Shown: positions 36,979 to 48,900 of the stretch, piece after piece
Position numbering within the stretch: position 1 is the stretch's first letter
Layout of the letters: each line of letters begins with the position of its first letter
NCBI RefSeq assembly: GCF_034702125.1
Contig: NC_085876.1
Location: 17,688,014-17,752,013 of the forward strand
Reading direction: 5' to 3'
Source: Engraulis encrasicolus
Lineage: Eukaryota; Chordata; Actinopteri; Clupeiformes; Engraulidae
Length of the DNA stretch: 64,000 bases
Notes under the pieces: generated by a model
Told to the model about the DNA's origin: nothing
Database searches by the model: none
Seen by the model: only the letters and a program-made list of their open reading frames with translations
Program-made: the position numbers and the translations under genes

Positions 36979-37911
36979 TAACATAAGTACAGATGTAAAC
37001 TTCATTGTACAGTTCCAAGGCATTCTTCTCCAGATTTGTCACTCCTGAAGAGAGGAATTACGTTGATAGGAAAGAAATGTAATAATGCAATGTGTTGTAT
37101 ATACCCCAGCCCTTTCCCCCGCTTTATCCTCTCTGGATGTGATATTGACCCGCTTAATTTGGCTATTCATAGAACAGCTCTGGCTTGTCAACTTGGGACA
37201 TTTGAAAATATGAACATTCCAATTGATTTGGCTCATTAACATAAAATCAACTTGTGTTCAAACTCCTGAAATGTATCCTAGTCGCCCAGTTTGCTTCGTC
37301 GTGGCGAATTTTCTTTGTCCGTCACTTGGTGGCCCTCCAAAGAGAATCAATGACTTGCGTTGCTCTATTAGCTTTGGTCACTTCTGGTGTGAATGTACAG
37401 TAAAATAGCATGTATACTGTACTTGACATCTTGTGCTTCTACAGGATTTTATATCCCATGCAAGTGACGGAAGACAGCGAGAGCAGGCTTTGGAAAAAAT
37501 ATTTGGCTCAATTGAAGAAACAACTGAAAACAAAGCTGTTTGAAACACCAATACAGATATCCAACAAAAACAGTTGACAGTTATCCTCCATTTCCTGAAA
37601 AACTTCTGTAGTTTTTCAGAACCTAGATAATGACCATCAATTTTAGCTCATTTGCGTACCTAAAGTTCAGATCTCTAGTTCAGTTTTTTCTTCTGTAGGA
37701 GGCAGCCCCACCTAGACATATTACCAAGCTACCTGAATTCACTATAAAATTGCATTCATTCGATTACTGCTACGCTACCTGATCTGCCTATGATATTGAA
37801 GGAACACAGCAAGATCAAAAAGATCACAGCAAGATCAAAAAGAAAATTGTATTTGTGAATTGCTAGCTTGATTCTGCTTGATACCAGTGTTTGATCCTGC
37901 TCTGATAACAA

Positions 37912-40900
37912 CTACTGAAAATGTTGCACAAATTCTAACAGGTTGAAGACTGTCCCAAAACCAATTTGTGAATCCATACTGATGAAATCGTCCAAGTTCA
38001 TTTTAGACTCTGGAAAATAAGACAGAATAGAATTCCTTTATTCCCATTATACACAGTCTTATATTGACGACTCCCATCAAGGTGCATACAGTGCAAAGTT
38101 TAACTTGTGAATATGAACTTCGGTTAAACTTCACTGGACGCTGGTGTCATTCGTATATAATAGCGTCATAATAGTGTGGAAACAGTGTAATGACACAGCC
38201 ATGAACGAGTCATAAACAAACATGTCAGAGAGAAACATTTTATGGTCATGAAAAGTTGATTTTGTTAGGGCTGCCTTTACCATAACCCGAATCAGTCATA
38301 GCATGTTTATGACATTGACATAATGTTTATGACACATGAATGACTGCATAACGACACTGTTGTGTCGCCAGCGTCAAGTAAAGTGTTACCTGAGGTTCCA
38401 GGTTCAAAAAAAGAGAATTAATTGTCTGACTAAGGCACTCCAAATTAAAATGTCTAAATGTCTAAAACAAGGCCCACGCGTAGCTGCATGAGTGCCTTCT
38501 TCAGGGCAGTGGCTGAAGAAGGCACTCATGCCGCTACGCGTGGGCCTTGTTTTTCATATGTCCATGTAGGACTTGTCATATTAATAAAGACATTTTAATT
38601 TGGAGTGCCTTAGTCAGAGAATTCATTCTCATGTTTTTGAACCTGGAAGTACTGAAGCCAACAAACAATCTGGATAAGAGCACGCCATACTCTACAAACT
38701 GAATGTTACCTGAGCTTCTTACCTCTTGTCTCTATACATTGGTAAGGGGGTGGAGGCTTTTTCCAGTTGCCAGCTTCATCTTTCATGTGGGAGCGATCAG
38801 ATGCAAAGGTGCTCAGATAGGTTTCAGCGGGGATAACTCTAAATTTTCTTTAACATGTCAAAACAGAAGTGATTAGTAGACAGCTGAAAGGTCAAGTGTG
38901 TCATTGTAGTAGTTTGTTTCCAAAATGTATGCTACCTGTTCACACATTTCAATGAATATTTAGGTGACTGAAGAAGACGCACTGCATCAAAACATCAGTC
39001 ATTATGCTTGCACTGCAATAAAAAAATAACTTAGTAATATTTTAGTGCTTCAGTTGTCCCTGGCCTTACTGGTCCAGTTACCGTCCTGGACTGCAAGCAC
39101 CAAGAGAGTTAAAGCACAAGAGACTTCCCTTTCCAAAAATAAATTAATATTTTCTAGTCTAACCAGAGTGAGGTTTGCAGCCATATTATATCTATGACTA
39201 CAATTCAAAATTTTCGCATTTACCTGAACATAGAGAGAATCCTCTTATTTCCACAAGAAACACATTTTCCCATGCATTTCCAAGCCATAATGAATACATA
39301 ACAATTAATGGTGGTTGTCAATATAGCATTTCTGAATCAGCAACATAAATACTGCAAATATAATCAAACGAATTGCACTAATAACTGAACCAATTGGTAT
39401 ATTGGACCTTTAAAGCAGGGTGGGGAACCTATGTTTCGAGGGCCGTTTACGGCCCCCGATATCATTTTTATGTTATGCAGCTTCACATGAAATATGAAAT
39501 ATTTCGTAAAGGAATCATAGAAATTACATTTTCAATACAACTATGTAATATTCAGGGTACCTAGAGAAGGTGGGGTCTGTTAGGTGGCTGCCTTCAATAT
39601 AAGCTTAAATTGCAGGGGGAAATCCTGGTTTGCGTTCATAGTACGGCCCTCGGAGGACTTTTACGGCCCTTGGTGGAATTTGAAGTGGCCCCCAGAATGA
39701 AAAAGGTTCCCCACCCCTGCTTTAAAGGATATGCACAATGTATTTGAAATGTTATTTCCTGTACCTGCAATAGCATTTCTTCATATGTTTATCGGACCTC
39801 AAGGCCTCGTCTTCATACATTTTCAGTGGGCAAGGGAAAGGAAGCACTGTGTCCAGATCATAGATGTAACTTTCGCCTCTTTTCCACTTGTGTAATAATA
39901 TAACATGATAATCCTGAAAACATCAAGTAAAATACATTTGGTTATTTCACGGGAGATGATGTATTGATTTGAACAGAATAGCATAGCACAGACAGTATGG
40001 CCATGCCTGCATTAAATGGATCTTCAATAAGGATTGAGCCAGAGAGACTGGATATTATACTCTTGGAATCTCTGATTGAGCGTTGAGATGGAGAGTTTTG
40101 GCATTCTATTTCTGAACAGAATGATGTTTTTGAGGTTATCTTGAGGTAATATTATCTTATCTTGAGGTAATATTAAACATGAAGACTGTACTTACCCACA
40201 CAACTGGCTGATCACCATGACTAGATTGCTGCTTCCATATGGGAATCTGCAAAGACAAAACAGTTTATGTATTTGCATTGACCTCACAGGAATTGAAAGC
40301 TATTCAACTTCAGCTTGTAAGAGCAAACGTACCATCCTCTGTTCATTCGATATGAAAACAGCATAAACATCCTGAATGCAGTGTTGTTGATGTGCTTTGA
40401 TATATTCACACAGTTTCCAAACATTTTCCTCACTGAAATAAAACAAAAATAGGTTAGCAACCACATATTGACATGTTTTTCTCTTTTTTCACGTTTTGGG
40501 GAACGAATGATCATATCTGTCACTACCACAATGAACTGATTAAATAATAATGTTTTATTTATTTTTTAAATCAAAAGAAAAATATATATGTTGTAAGAAT
40601 TGATGGAATATAACCTTGTGGTTTGTATGACTTAAAATTGAGGGTTGTGCTATGACAGTGATCATTTTAAAGAAAAGAGAAGAGAAGAAAGCACTATGAA
40701 ATTGGTTCTGGTGGTGCCACAATTGCACCAAGCTGCATCATTTTTAATTTCCTCAGACCATGTAGGCCAAGCATAGAGTGCAGAAACTACACAGGCCACG
40801 TCATTTATTGATAATGAATCCAATCCAATTCTTCCCATATGACTCCCACCCAACAAAGCTCCCATGACTTTTCAGGTAGAGGCAACTTACTTCAAATAGT

Positions 40901-41180
40901 GAACTCGACTACAAGGGTTGAGAACGTGACCCTTTTCAGCATTGCATTCCCTCACGGCAAAATATTGAATAACAAGTAACCAATTTTGACAACTCTACTG
41001 CGTTCTGTGACATTGCGTTTGTTTAGGTGGAGCAGGTTGAGGAAGCAGGATTTTTGAATCTTGCAAGCTTTAAGTGGACGAAGCAACTTACCAGTAACAG
41101 CTCGTGTAGATACAGTCAGCCTTGGGGGGACTTATTAGGTCGTACTGTGATGAAGGATCTGTGTCCATATTTAATGACAT
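37912..41180 (-). CDS. ntaq1: Protein N-terminal glutamine amidohydrolase (NTAQ1/WDYHV1)
   Basis: Deamidates N-terminal glutamine to glutamate, the first step of the Arg/N-degron route in cytosol and nucleus. Six coding exons, read downward: 41180-41092, 40432-40333, 40246-40196, 39913-39765, 38847-38723, 38009-37912; sum 612 nt, 203 residues (human 205). Residues 17-34 read [14 protein letters not shown] then EENV; C30 aligns with catalytic Cys28 of human. VVWDYHV places H83 and IYDLD places D99, completing the Cys-His-Asp triad. Later blocks are [15 protein letters not shown], the Pro-rich [10 protein letters not shown] and the NLDDFISM C-terminal motif. The Cys30 codon is split by intron 1 (TG/T). 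The chosen ATG is preceded in frame by a TAG unless an upstream exon is spliced there through the adjacent TTTCTTTAG acceptor, so a longer N-terminus is possible. Tail-to-tail with msto1 and head-to-head with znf706. Confidence 0.93.
38399..38645. repeat. 247-bp palindrome carrying paired hammerhead-like motifs
   Basis: CAGGTTCAAAAA at the left end is mirrored by TTTTTGAACCTG at the right, and the arms of about 110 bases share GACTAAGGCACTCCAAATT and AAGGCCCACGCG. At the centre two CTGAAGAAGGCACTCATGC blocks point away from each other. The position of GAAAC is filled by GCTAC, so both are degenerate. In ntaq1 intron 5. Confidence 0.8.
39416..39719. mobile_element. hAT-type MITE, 304 bp
   Basis: Starts CAGGGTGGGGAACC and ends GGTTCCCCACCCCTG. 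CTTTAAAG is perfectly duplicated at 39408-39415 and 39720-39727. In ntaq1 intron 4. A sibling of the same length is at 44050-44353 in opposite orientation. Confidence 0.9.
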
Positions 41181-42116
41181 CGGGTTGAAGTCCTCCTCGT
41201 TGATGTTTGTTGACTAAAGAAAATTATTTATTCAAACTCGGAGTTGTTGATTTAAATGTCTCTTGATTTTCGTACGTGTCCCAAGACATCGTACCAATAG
41301 CTAATACTTGATTACAAAAACGCCTAAGCGACTGTTGGTAAGGTTAAATTAAATATATCAATGTTTGTTTTGTGTTTTACCAAACACATGCATTGCTCCT
41401 GGTGGTGCCTCCTCGTGAAGCAAGTCACGGTAACAAGTTAACACCAGCATCGCTCCTCTTCAAAATAAAAGTCTCAGTACAGTCACCGTGTAGAAGTGAC
41501 CAGTATCATACTTAACACATTTCATATCAATATTTTACACATCTGCCTAAAGGAATTTGGATCAGTTCTTTGTCTGCATCCTACAGCAATCAATGAGCTG
41601 GCCCAAAAAGCATGAATACCATGTTTTAAAAAACGTCCATGCGTCATCAGTCGTGTGACGTAGTAACTCCGCCTAGAGAGCATCCTTTCCGTGGCTTGCT
41701 GCTGTTGCTTCTCGCGCATTCCTGATACCGGTCTGGTGATTACATCCCCTTTAATTACCAGGTAATTCAATTTTATGTCAAACATTTTACCCTAAGCATA
41801 AAATGTAAACCAGTCGATCATATATGAACCCCCTCGTTAATTTGACTCTTACGAAAGCCACAACAGAAGAACTGTTGGGGTGTTAGCAAGAGCAGATAGC
41901 TTATCGTTGTGAGTTTAGCTATTTTTGACTGTTACTTGACTAGCCTAATTATGACTTTCTTCTGTTTTCTAATCTGGAGATACATGAATATGCATTTATG
42001 CTCGCCATTCTAGTTTTAATTGATGACCATCGTCAAAAAACCGCATGCTTTGAACTAGCCTATCTAGACGATATTTGAACTGCCTATTGGTTTTCATTTT
42101 ATGACGTAGCAGCGCC
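41181..42116. promoter_or_regulatory. Shared upstream region of ntaq1 (minus) and znf706 (plus)
   Basis: 936 bases separate the two start codons of divergently transcribed genes, so both promoters, and any non-coding first exons, must lie here. No TATA box or CpG-dense block stands out by eye; the location is inferred from gene layout. Confidence 0.5.
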
Positions 42117-42457
42117 ATGGCTCGCGGACAACAGAAGATTCAATCGCAGCAGAAAAACGCCAAAAAAGCCGCAGACAAGAAGAAAGGGCAGGCTCCGGAC
42201 CAGAAGGCTGCAGCCAAAGCGGCACTGGTCCACACGTGTACTGTGTGCCGGGTTAGTGTGTACTTTCTTAAAAGTCAAAACATTTGTTTTATATTAAATG
42301 TGATGTAGTAAAGTGGTTGGCTGCTTCTACTATCCCAAGCTTTCTTTACCCTGCATTTCAGACTCAGATGCCAGATCCCAAAACTTATAAACAACACTTT
42401 GAAAGTAAACATCCCAAGTCGCCAATGCCAGCTGAGCTCGTGGATGTGCAAGCATAA
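42117..42457 (+). CDS. znf706: Zinc finger protein 706
   Basis: Very small, highly conserved C2H2 zinc-finger protein, reported as a repressor of pluripotency factors in mammalian stem cells. Two coding exons: 42117-42251 and 42362-42457; 231 nt, 76 residues, the same length as the human protein. It begins MARGQQKIQSQQKNAKKAAD, a Lys/Gln/Ala-rich segment. One finger follows with C41, C44, H57 and H62 (CTVC...TYKQHFESKH). It ends MPAELVDVQA. The intron falls right after the CTVCR part of the finger. A GTCAGT donor soon after the stop and an acceptor near 42900 suggest an intron in the 3' UTR. Confidence 0.96.
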
Positions 42458-42570
42458 GAAACAGGTCAGTATGTAACTAAGTTGCTTTGACTTTTTGCCC
42501 CCATTTTGTAGGCCTATGTAGCCTATTGGTCTCAAAAGATAATGATGGTAGTATCAAAACCAATATCCAA

Positions 42571-42870
42571 AGGGCAGTCATGGGTTAAGCGGTTAGGGCG
42601 TCAGACTTGTAGCCCAAAGGTTGCCAGTTCAACTCTCGACCCGCCAGGTTGGTGGAGGGAGTAATTAACCAGTGCTCTCCCCCATCCTCCTCCATGACTG
42701 AGGTACCCTGAGCATGGTACTGGCCCGCGGCCATTGAGGACCCCCTTGCACGGGTGAGGCTCAAAGGCAATTTCGTTGTGTGCAGTGTGCAGTGAACGCT
42801 TGTGTGCTGTGGAGTGGTGTGTCACAATGACAATGGGAGTTGGAGTTTCCCAGTTGGGTTTTCACTCTTG
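42571..42870 (+). mobile_element. tRNA-like SINE (type 3), intact copy
   Basis: GGTTAAGCGGTTAGGGCG box A region, GCCAGTTCAACTCTCG box B (mutated TTCAA for TTCGA), then a body with CTCCATGACTGAGGTACC. It is the uninterrupted counterpart of the SINE split at 29513/33375. Lies in the presumed 3' UTR intron of znf706. Confidence 0.8.
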
Positions 42871-43449
42871 CAATAAGTGTTTTATTCTCTCCACATTACA
42901 GACACCACGATGGAGTCAAGTCCAGTATAGGCCTACCAGTGAAGACATGAAAGGAATTTTGGCTTGTTGTGTGTTTGGCTTTGTGTAGATGACAGGACAT
43001 AACCAGAATCAATAACTGATTGTCCACCACCATGCCAAACCAAAACAGGCCTAAACTTGTGTTTAAAGGTGCTACTGATTTCAGTATCTTGCTGTACGTG
43101 TAAAATGAGGAAAAACAGTGCAACTTTTGTCGACATTCTCTGTTTACCCCCACACCTGCCGTCATCATTCAGATGTGGAGAAGAAAGCATGTATCCCTGC
43201 TGTCCAAAACCCAAGAAAGAAAGAAATAGATTACATACGATCATATGATATAGCATTCAATAATGAAATGACTCCTGCTTTAAGCACCTGTTCAGCTGTT
43301 GGATTAGTTGGCCAATATCAAAGCAAAGGTGCCATAGACTGTATGTATGAGATTAATGCAACACGAATATTCGCAAAATTACTTCCTGCAAGAAGCACAT
43401 CTATTTTGTGAAACACGGCCATCAATGTACACATAAATGTTGTTTTTGT

Positions 43450-43455
43450 ATTAAA
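43450..43455 (+). terminator. znf706: Candidate poly(A) signal for znf706
   Basis: ATTAAA followed by a T-rich tract; consistent with a spliced 3' UTR that re-enters at about 42901. Confidence 0.45.
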
Positions 43456-43621
43456 GGTTTTTTATCAAAAAGTTCTTTCAGAATCTACTTATTTCCAGAA
43501 ATGGTACAGTAGCCTAATGCTGTTAGTATTTTTGGAAAAAAGGTTCGCACACTCCTTTGGATTTTGTTCTTTTAAGTATTTTTTTCTTCTTTTTATTCAT
43601 TCATTCAATGGCAAGCATGAT

Positions 43622-43649
43622 GACGTTTCGACCTCTCGCTCTTCCTCAG
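43622..43649 (-). ncRNA. Hammerhead-like motif with weak stem II
   Basis: On the minus strand CTGAGGA, an insert of 13 bases, then GAAAC and GTC. Core positions fit, but the insert pairs poorly as stem II. Confidence 0.3.
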
Positions 43650-43778
43650 ATTCAGTATTAGTATATTCAGTAGCCTAATGCTGTTAGTGTCATCCCATTC
43701 CTAACACATGGGGTTAGGGTTATATGATGATATTCTATGGCTGTAGTATCTTAAAGTCAAGGATCCTGGCCTTGCTAG

Positions 43779-43852
43779 GACGTTAAACACCCAGTGATTG
43801 GATACTCTTTGGTGAACTCCACAGAGTATCCAATCACTGGGCATTTCACGTC
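43779..43852. repeat. 74-bp hairpin with 30-bp arms
   Basis: The arms 43779-43808 and 43823-43852 are inverted copies that match at about 27 of 30 positions, with a perfect 19-bp inner stem starting CCCAGTGATTGG. The loop is 14 bases. Confidence 0.88.
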
Positions 43853-44049
43853 GTTTATGTCGGTCCACCTTTTGCAGCCATTACAGCGTGTTGAGGTCAA
43901 GGCCATCCTAAGCAGCCCAATTGGGCGGGAAACCCAATCTGGCAACACTGCTGGCAACCTCCCAGGGTTGTCCATCAGAAAAGCATGATTCACCCCTCCA
44001 GAGAACACATCTCCACTATTTAAGAGTCCAGTGCCAACATGCTCTACAC

Positions 44050-44353
44050 CAGAAGTGGGGAACCTTTATCATTGGAGGGGCCACTTCAATTTCCTCCAAG
44101 GGCCGTACTATGAACACAAAATAGGATTTCCCCATGCACTTTAGGCCTATATTGAAGGCAGCCACCTTTAAAACAGACCCCGCCTTCTCTGGGTCCCCTG
44201 AATATAACTTAATTGCATTGCAAGTGTAATTCCTGAGATTCCTTTACAAAATGTAATTTCATGTTAAGCTGCATAATGTTAAATTATAGCGGGGGCCGGA
44301 TAAAACAACCTCAAGGGCCACAAATGGCCCTCGAGACAGGTTCTCCACCCCTG
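44050..44353. mobile_element. hAT-type MITE, 304 bp
   Basis: Starts CAGAAGTGGGGAACC and ends GGTTCTCCACCCCTG. CTCTACAC (44042-44049) and CTTTACAC (44354-44361) are an 8-bp duplication with one mismatch. Same family as 39416-39719. Confidence 0.88.
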
Positions 44354-44697
44354 CTTTACACCACTGTATCCAAGCCTTTGCATAGCACTTGGTGATGTAC
44401 GGCTTGGATACAGTTGCTCAGCCATGGAAAGCCATTCCATGAAACTCTGTGCAAAACACCAATCTATGATCAGTCCAAAGCTGTTTGAATACATAAAAAC
44501 AGATAATCCCTTGCAAACCTAAGCATGGTGTCAACGCGGCACATGTCCAGGCCCGTGAACAGGAGACCAGACATGTCAGAGTTGCTCCTTGAAAATAGAA
44601 CTCTAAGGCTCAGAAAAAAAGAAAATGTGCCAAGACCATCCCTGATAGAAACATTGAAGAGAACACAATTTCTGCAGTTTTCAAGAGCGAAAAATAT

Positions 44698-44703
44698 TTT
44701 ATT
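44698..44703 (-). terminator. nup98: Poly(A) signal for nup98
   Basis: AATAAA on the minus strand about 800 bases after the stop codon. It is the best hexamer in the region; not proven. Confidence 0.5.
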
Positions 44704-45503
44704 CATGGTTTTAATGAGGGAAAAGGGCAGCAATGATTTAGCTATTGTGGATAACAGCTTTCAAAAAATTCAATAAGGAGTTTTTTTGGACAAACTAAAC
44801 AAACAGAAAAAAATAGCAGGACAAAAATAAGGTGTGCTTATAGAAAAGAGTCAACTGGTGGAAGGAAAGTGTTCCAGCTGTGCGTTTTGGCACAATTACA
44901 CACCAAGTCTGCTGTAATTCTATTTTTTTTATACATTTTAAAACTTACAAAAATAGAAATATTACTTGCATTCTGCAATGCTATATTGTTTGGTACACAA
45001 AATCAATAACATACAGAGAAAATGAAACCCAGCTACAAACCCCATCTGAAACACCCGCACATCGGCGCAACACCTCATACAATCATGTAGAGTATCAGGA
45101 CTCCCCGCACGTTTCCATGACAACACAATGTAACGGGCAGAGAAGGGTCTCCAGCAAAGCTGAAACATACTTGGCGGATACAATCTACCAGATCTGCCCT
45201 GCCCCCATTAAGGGTAAAAACCAGTTGCGGTCTAAACAGATTGTTTCTTCTCTTTTTTAGGATTGTAGAATTCATCTGCAGTTTTAACACCACAAACACT
45301 CTCATTATGCTTACAAACAGGGACTGCAATCATACAGAATGGAATGTAGAGTTTGAAACACATTACCTTTTCAGTACTCCACAATATTTTCTGAAAAAGG
45401 TCATAGCGAGTGCTGCTTGGACCACAAGCTTCTACTAAAATCAAATCCTCCATTTTTCTTGAACAAACACACAGTGGATTGCACCACTTTTTTTTTTTCT
45501 TCA

Positions 45504-45909
45504 CTAGCTCAAAATAAGCTCCCGCAGGTATGACTGGGTGAGACTCCGGAGTTCTTCGAGAGCGTAGTCTTCAGGCATAGGCAGCCGGCCGATGTGGGGT
45601 GCCAGGCAACACAAGGGGATGGAGAGGGCGTCTGACGAGGCATCTACCCCCTGCTGCAGAGTCAGAACGGCACGCAGGATGTTGGCCACACGTTTGGCCA
45701 TTTCTGTGGAGATAACATGACAAAGTGTTAGCCATAAAAAATATTTTCAATTGATTGAACAGTTTATTAAGGTAGGGACCGACAGATACAAAAACATTTA
45801 CATAGATGTATGTACCATTACCATATGTACCCCATATGCATGCCATGTACCATGATGTTTTTAGCCAAAGCTAGTTCACAACAGTTGTCCTCCTCAATAA
45901 AAAAAACAA

Positions 45910-45989
<80 letters not shown>

Positions 45990-48900
45990 ATAATGGTAGT
46001 AGGTGACTGATGAGCAATAAATGACTATGAAAAGAGTGCACAATTGGTATGGTGAGTAATGCCCACGTAGGGATGTGCCAATACTGTAATTGCATTCCCT
46101 GGTTTACATCAACCAGAACTGATGAAGCTACTTGATTGAGAAACAACAAGCCTTTCAATTTTAAAGAAATCATCCAGACACAACTAAACTGTTTGGAAGT
46201 AGCCACATGAAATAACTGCTGCTCTTCGGCTTACAAATAATTTAAGTGTCTTAGTAGTAACTCCAAGGTGATGGAGAGGGTAGGTTGGTGTGAAAAGGAC
46301 TTTGATGCCAACATGTTGCAGCCAAAGACGGCCTTCCTCAGGGTAGGGAAGGAAGGAACGAGGAACGTCTCTTCTGCATTTTATTGCTGACTTCAAATGT
46401 TACCCAAATACAATAAAAGGCAGTTACCAGCACATTCTCTTGAGGACCTCGGATGTATTGCAATGAAACACACTCATTTTGAACTCCAGGAAAACCTGCG
46501 GTCAGTGCCAGTGGCAAACAGCAGTCAACAGAGTTAAAAACTCTTCGGACTCAGGACGTGAACCACAACATCCCTGACACCTTAAATTTGTGTACCGGTG
46601 CATGAAAAGAGGACAATGTTCTCACTTTGTTGTTGTTGTATCCTCTTTTGTGTAGGATACAACAAAACAAAAAAGGCAAATAAAATCAGGCAAATAAAAT
46701 GTTAAATTGCCCTCACCTGACTGTGCAAGCCTGTCCTTAGCTGAAGCACACTGGAGGAGTTCAATTCTGCTGCATAGTGACGTCACCTCAGTGTAGAGTC
46801 TTTCCAGCTGATACCCAGGCCCCTCCATCTGCACAACCAAGACAAAAAAAAGATGAATTACATCAGTTTGTTTTGAAATATGAATCCAGTACCCACATCG
46901 CATCTTCTTTTACCTACTGGTTAAATGTGCACTGTTTAGCACAGTCAGACCCTTTTCTGAGTTGTCTGTAATGTAACAGAGTGGTCCTCATGAAATGCAG
47001 TCTGTTATTTGGCTTATTTGGAAAGTGTCTCGACCTGCTTTTGAATTGCTGTCTATGGGCATGTCCAATTCTGTATTCAATACCAACCTAGACATTTGTA
47101 TTAAAAATGTGCCACTGACCAAGTGGTTAGTGGTGATCAGTAGCCTAGCGCAGCCAGACCCGTACAGCAAAAAGCTGTACCAGGGTCTAGGAGAGCTGGG
47201 CAGCAGTGTGGGCGGGATAAACGGTTGCTTCAGCACTCAACGTCACGCAATTGGATGGCAAACAACCAATCCCCACACACTTCTGTGTAACGTCACAGCT
47301 GTCTCGTACACGCGACACGCCCCTTTGAAGTTGAAGCGGCAATTTCGAGCCGTCGTAGCAGTGAATTCGTGTGATGACCACAGCCACAAACAAGTTTCCT
47401 AATAAATCGTGTTTTCACTTATACAGTTCAAAAATGCATCGTTTTCAACCACATGGCCCTCCTTGATCAATCAGCGAAATGTCGAGCAATTTGGGGCTTG
47501 TTAAATGGTTATATTTATGATTGTTGTCAACATGGCATGTTCGGTGTTAGCTAGCTAGCTGTATACCCATAACTAATACATGGCTAGCCGCTAGGTCGGT
47601 AGACCAGGTGTCATTCCCATCTATTTAGTAAGCGACTTACAGACTTTCAAAGCTCCCAAATGTCTCGTTTTTAATGACATGGATCTTATTAGAATTTGGG
47701 GCCGGCATATAATACAAGGCTGGATACCTAGCTCTGCTATTGACGACAGGTTAGCTAGCCAGCGAGGGCCTCTTTGTAGGTGACGCGGCAACATCCAGCC
47801 GTCGTAGCAGTGAATTCGTGTGATGACCACAGCCACAAACAAGTTTCCTAATAAATCGTGTTTTCACTTATACAGTTCAAAAATGCCTCGTTTTCAACCA
47901 CATGACCCTCCTTGATCAATCAGCAAAATGTCGAGCAATTTGGGGCTTGTTAAATGGTTATATTTATGATTGTTGTCAACATGGCATGTTCGGCGTTAGC
48001 TAGCCAGCTATCCATAACTTTCCCGGATTGTCGCTCCCAACGCAGGACGCTCCCCGGTCAGCTCGCTCCCACTAGCCAGACTATCGATCCCACCGCCATA
48101 TAACGGAGCTAGTTATCTTTTTGATGTTAGTTTTTTGTTTCTAACCCTAGTTTTTTTCCCCCAAGACTAACCCTAACCTGGACACCTATGTCTGTGTTGT
48201 TGACGACAGGTCAACTAGCCACTAGCTTGGTAGACTCGGTGTCATTCCCATCTATTTAGTAGCTACTCAAAGACTTCCAAAGCTCCCAAATGTCTCGTTT
48301 TTAATGGCATGTGTCTTGTTAGAAATTGGGGCAGCAATTTCATTCTACACATACAGTAGTGGTCTGATAATAACGTGTGACTATCTGGTTCTGTAAAATG
48401 CTCAACTTAGCTTACCGAGCTAGTTTAAAACACCGAATGATCAAATGGTAATGTGTTGAGATCTATTTGTGCCCCATAAGTTCATGGTGTATTATTACAT
48501 CAATCCATGTCAGCCACGAAATGTATTATCATCCAGGCTTTTTAAATTAAGTAAACACTTTCGTGCTGTACGTAGCACGGACGGACACCATGCTTCTTCT
48601 TAGAAAGTTTCCTGTTTACTAGGTAGCCCGGCCCCCCTCGCGATTTGATTGGCCCTGTCATCGGATAACTTTCAGCCTCGCAAAACGACCGGGGTCCGCT
48701 AGACTGCCCCCGGGAGCAAATTCAATTTGCGGTCGCTAGGGGCGTCTAGATTTCTAGGCTAGGTGATCAGTGTATCCCCCAAGGTATTCCCCAAGTTTTG
48801 TAGTGAAATAGGGCTTCTGTTGTTCTCTCTTTTTCCATGTAGAAAATGCTTAATAAAACATGCCAATATGTCGCTGTCAAACTTGTCAGGGAACACCAGT

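Larger units (their letters stand above)
42458..45503. other. znf706 3' UTR, repeats, and nup98 3' UTR (convergent)
   Basis: No further coding sequence recognised. The znf706 transcript probably continues past a SINE to about 43.46 kb. The nup98 3' UTR runs leftward from 45503 to about 44.69 kb. Between them are a hairpin (43779-43852) and a hAT MITE (44050-44353). Confidence 0.55.
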
